Notes under the pieces: model-generated | Seen by the model: the letters and a program-made list of their open reading frames with translations, nothing else | What the model was told of the DNA's origin: nothing | The model's database searches: none | Program-made: the position numbers and the translations under genes | Shown here: positions 61,968 to 64,000 of the stretch, in pieces | Numbering within the stretch: position 1 is the first letter of the stretch | Layout: each line of letters opens with the position of its first letter | Origin: an uncultured Methanomethylovorans sp. | GTDB lineage: Archaea > Halobacteriota > Methanosarcinia > Methanosarcinales > Methanosarcinaceae | Assembly: GCF_963678545.1 (NCBI RefSeq) | Contig: NZ_OY782870.1 | Location: 1,612,001 to 1,676,000, forward strand | Reading direction: 5' to 3' | Length of the DNA: 64,000 nucleotides

Positions 61968-62039
61968 TACATCAGCCGGGATTCGAACCCGGGTTCTAGC
62001 GTTGGCAACGCCAGGTGATAACCGCTACACTACTGATGT
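61968..62039 (-). tRNA. tRNA-Gly (GCC)
   Basis: Minus-strand cloverleaf with acceptor ACATCAG/CTGATGT, anticodon loop TTGCCAA (anticodon GCC), T-loop GGTTCGAATCC and discriminator A. CCA is not encoded. Confidence 0.85.
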
Positions 62040-62048
62040 GCATTAATT

Positions 62049-62125
<77 letters not shown>

Positions 62126-62196
62126 CTTATGGAGGGCCAACATAGCACCTTAATGCTGTTTTCCGATTTAAACTTAACTGTTTTTTGTTTTGCTGA

Positions 62197-62270
62197 TGGG
62201 CCCGCTGAGAGTCGAACTCAGGACCTCCGCCATGTCAAGGCGACGTCATAACCAACTAGACCACGAGCCC
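62197..62270 (-). tRNA. tRNA-Val (GAC)
   Basis: GGGCTCGTGGTCTAGTTGG 5' half; anticodon arm TCGCC-TTGACAT-GGCGG gives GAC; T-arm CTGAGTTCGACTCTCAG; acceptor 3' CGGGCCC and discriminator A. Confidence 0.92.
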
Positions 62271-62562
62271 TTATCGGCACCACCCATACATTGTCATAGC
62301 AGATAAACCTTTTGTTTCATTTATTCAAAAAAGGCTATCTCCTTGGTGAGGGAAGCTGACTCTATTTATAGTCACTAGTATTCTCTCTCTGACAGGGTGA
62401 AAAACTATCTATCCAAGCAAAATAGATTCTCATATACATGTATTTTTGTAATCATTATCTCCATTACATTGTAGTAAAGAGTGCGGTGACTGCAGTATCC
62501 CCTCATGTCTCCCACAGTTTAATTTTCTCTTAAGAAGTATCACTGGTTCTATTAGAACATGT

Positions 62563-63003
62563 TTAATAAAATATGTTAGATGTTGATTCTGTATTGCGTA
62601 TCTGTTTGCTTGCACCACTTGGATAAATCAAAATTAATAGATCAACGCTTGACCCCAACTTTCTGGACTCATGTAAATAATATCCATCACTTGGGTGTGA
62701 AACATTGCTGATACTGAGGATTGCGTAGTCTTTACCAATCTCAGAAATTGTCACATCTCCGAAGTCACTGAACATATTCCTTATATCGCCATCAAGATTA
62801 TGACTTCCCATCAGTAGTGTGTAAGCCTGTGCAAATGTATCCAACTTAAAGGAAATAGTAACAGTGGCATTAGTTTCACTAAATCGCATTGTCATCTGTT
62901 TGTAATGTATGTATTGCGGATCTTCGGTTTCAGCAGTTACAGGTGCTGAAATAAAGACCATTACAAGCAGGAAAGCAATAAGTATATGAATAATGGATCG
63001 CAT
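62563..63003 (-). CDS. Exported protein, 146 residues
   Basis: ATG 63003 follows AGGAAGCGTTTAGAAA. Signal peptide (IHILIAFLLVMVFISAPVTA) with a probable cleavage after AET. The mature part is beta-rich (ATVTISFKLDTFAQAYTLLM, DFGDVTISEIGKDYAILSIS) and has NSSN-type glycosylation-like sequons but no cysteine or C-terminal anchor. It lies on the opposite strand from lonB. Not recognised beyond a likely methanogen-specific exported protein. Confidence 0.65.
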   Translation of the reverse strand: MRSIIHILIAFLLVMVFISAPVTAETEDPQYIHYKQMTMRFSETNATVTISFKLDTFAQAYTLLMGSHNLDGDIRNMFSDFGDVTISEIGKDYAILSISNVSHPSDGYYLHESRKLGSSVDLLILIYPSGASKQIRNTESTSNIFY

Positions 63004-63159
63004 TTTCTAAACGCTTCCTGTATATCAGCCTTAATATTCATATAGTTTTGCAATATAAAGCAATATATTTGTTTTTATATGTGCATCTATATATGCAGAA
63101 GCGGATGAAAAACAAGGACTAGTCAGGTTGACAGCAGAAATTATAACTGTGAGCAAACC

Positions 63160-64000
63160 ATGGATACAGAGATGACTACTATTGATCATAACGAACTTTA
63201 TGATCTCGATTTCAATACTACGGACTCTATAGAAGTCCCGAAGTTGTTGATCGACCAGATCATCGGGCAGGAACATGCTGTGGAAGTGGTCAAGAAGGCG
63301 GCAAGCCAGCGTCGGCATGTGATGATGATTGGTACCCCCGGTACCGGAAAATCGTTGCTAGCCAAGGCTATGGCAGAACTTCTACCCAAGGAAGAACTAC
63401 AGGATATCCTTGCTTACCCTAATCCCGAAGATCTGAATAACCCCAAGATTAGAACAGTATCAGCAGGCAAGGGCAGGGAAATTGTTATGGCCCATAAAAT
63501 GGAGGCACAGAAAAAAGCCCAGTCCCGCAATATGCTGATGATGATACTAGTCTTTGGTATAATCATATATTCCTTCTACGTTGACCAACTGTTATGGGGA
63601 ATCATAGCGGCTATTATGATACTCCTGCTTACACGCCAGTTGCTGCCAAAAGAAGAAATGATGATACCAAAACTCATTGTAAATAACTATAACAAAGAGC
63701 ACGCCCCATACATCGATGCAACAGGTACGCACGCTGGTGCACTTCTTGGTGATGTGCGCCACGACCCATTCCAGTCAGGAGGGCTTGAAACACCTGCACA
63801 TGATAGAGTAGAGAGCGGAGATATACACAAATCACATAAGGGTGTTTTGTTCATAGACGAAATCAATACACTCAGCCTTGAATCTCAGCAAAGCATGCTG
63901 ACAGCTCTACAGGAGAAAGAATACGCTATCACTGGACAATCAGAACGCAGCTCCGGTGCTCTTGTAAAAACCGAGCCGGTACCATGTGATTTCATTATGG
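63160..64000 (+). CDS. lonB: Archaeal LonB protease, 5' part
   Basis: ATG 63160 with GTGAG upstream; 280 residues visible and open at the right edge. Walker A is IGTPGTGKSLL (about 58-67), then a two-helix membrane insertion in the AAA+ domain (LMMMILVFGIIIYSFYV and GIIAAIMILLLT) that is specific to archaeal LonB, Walker B VLFIDEINTL, and the pore region near GEVRHDPFQ-like HDPFQSGG. The Ser-Lys protease domain lies beyond the window. It degrades misfolded and regulatory proteins at the inner membrane face. Confidence 0.93.
   Translation, partial: MDTEMTTIDHNELYDLDFNTTDSIEVPKLLIDQIIGQEHAVEVVKKAASQRRHVMMIGTPGTGKSLLAKAMAELLPKEELQDILAYPNPEDLNNPKIRTVSAGKGREIVMAHKMEAQKKAQSRNMLMMILVFGIIIYSFYVDQLLWGIIAAIMILLLTRQLLPKEEMMIPKLIVNNYNKEHAPYIDATGTHAGALLGDVRHDPFQSGGLETPAHDRVESGDIHKSHKGVLFIDEINTLSLESQQSMLTALQEKEYAITGQSERSSGALVKTEPVPCDFIM

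Overview
The window reads as a low-GC archaeal chromosome from the Methanosarcinaceae. I infer this from the family content: disaggregatase-type surface proteins, two DUF1699 genes, a seven-gene Mrp antiporter, archaeal LonB with a membrane insertion, an FKBP-type prolyl isomerase and dCache chemoreceptors. TATA-type promoters and Shine-Dalgarno (SD) leaders are both present. A genus such as Methanolobus, Methanomethylovorans or Methanococcoides fits, but the sequence alone does not decide it. No rRNA and no CRISPR array were seen; four tRNA genes are present (Ser-TGA, Gly-GCC, Phe-GAA, Val-GAC).

Layout, left to right. (1) 1-3773: a minus-strand operon of a NurA-like nuclease, a HerA-like translocase, a 45-residue protein and an SMC/Rad50-like ATPase that runs off the left edge; it looks like an accessory DNA-processing or defence operon. 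(2) 4027-5026: a complete insertion sequence with perfect 17-bp inverted repeats and an 8-bp target duplication. (3) 5.2-14.4 kb: small accessory genes (zinc ribbons, winged helix) and a tyrosine recombinase. A 1.15-kb block occurs twice (6972-8127 and 12725-13880), flanking a giant disaggregatase-like surface protein built from near-identical tandem units. (4) 14.6-22 kb: a cytoplasmic multi-PAS histidine kinase, DUF1699, and an operon ending in a second disaggregatase-like beta-helix protein and two small membrane proteins. (5) 22.1-23.7 kb: two encapsulin-type ferritin domains without a shell gene, a hemerythrin-like protein and a small ferredoxin that appears to start at AUA.

(6) 24.8-36.3 kb is the most unusual part: a compact virus-like or envelope-machine-like cassette. 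It has a P-loop ATPase with a C-terminal helix-turn-helix on the minus strand, and then about fourteen tightly packed plus-strand genes: a small two-helix membrane protein as coat candidate, many small membrane proteins, an 1105-residue repeat protein, a LamG-domain membrane-anchored surface protein, a second anchored surface protein, and its own type-IV-prepilin-peptidase-like protease. It abuts a TctA-like permease gene that has lost its 5' end. (7) 37.5-41.6 kb: flavin reductase and an ABC export operon whose exoprotein gene carries an in-frame TAA. (8) 42-46.6 kb: a graveyard with a second DUF1699 gene, a broken histidine kinase, an IS5-type element, MITE-like repeats and an integrase gene broken three ways.

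(9) 46.6-58.7 kb: ordinary chromosome with tRNA-Ser, FKBP, chemoreceptor, SLC13-type permease, Hsp20 and mrpABCDEFG with ATGA overlaps. (10) 59-64 kb: small orphan genes, a second AUA-start ferredoxin, three tRNA genes and the 5' part of lonB. Gene products were called by reading motifs, so family names are recognition calls and not search results.
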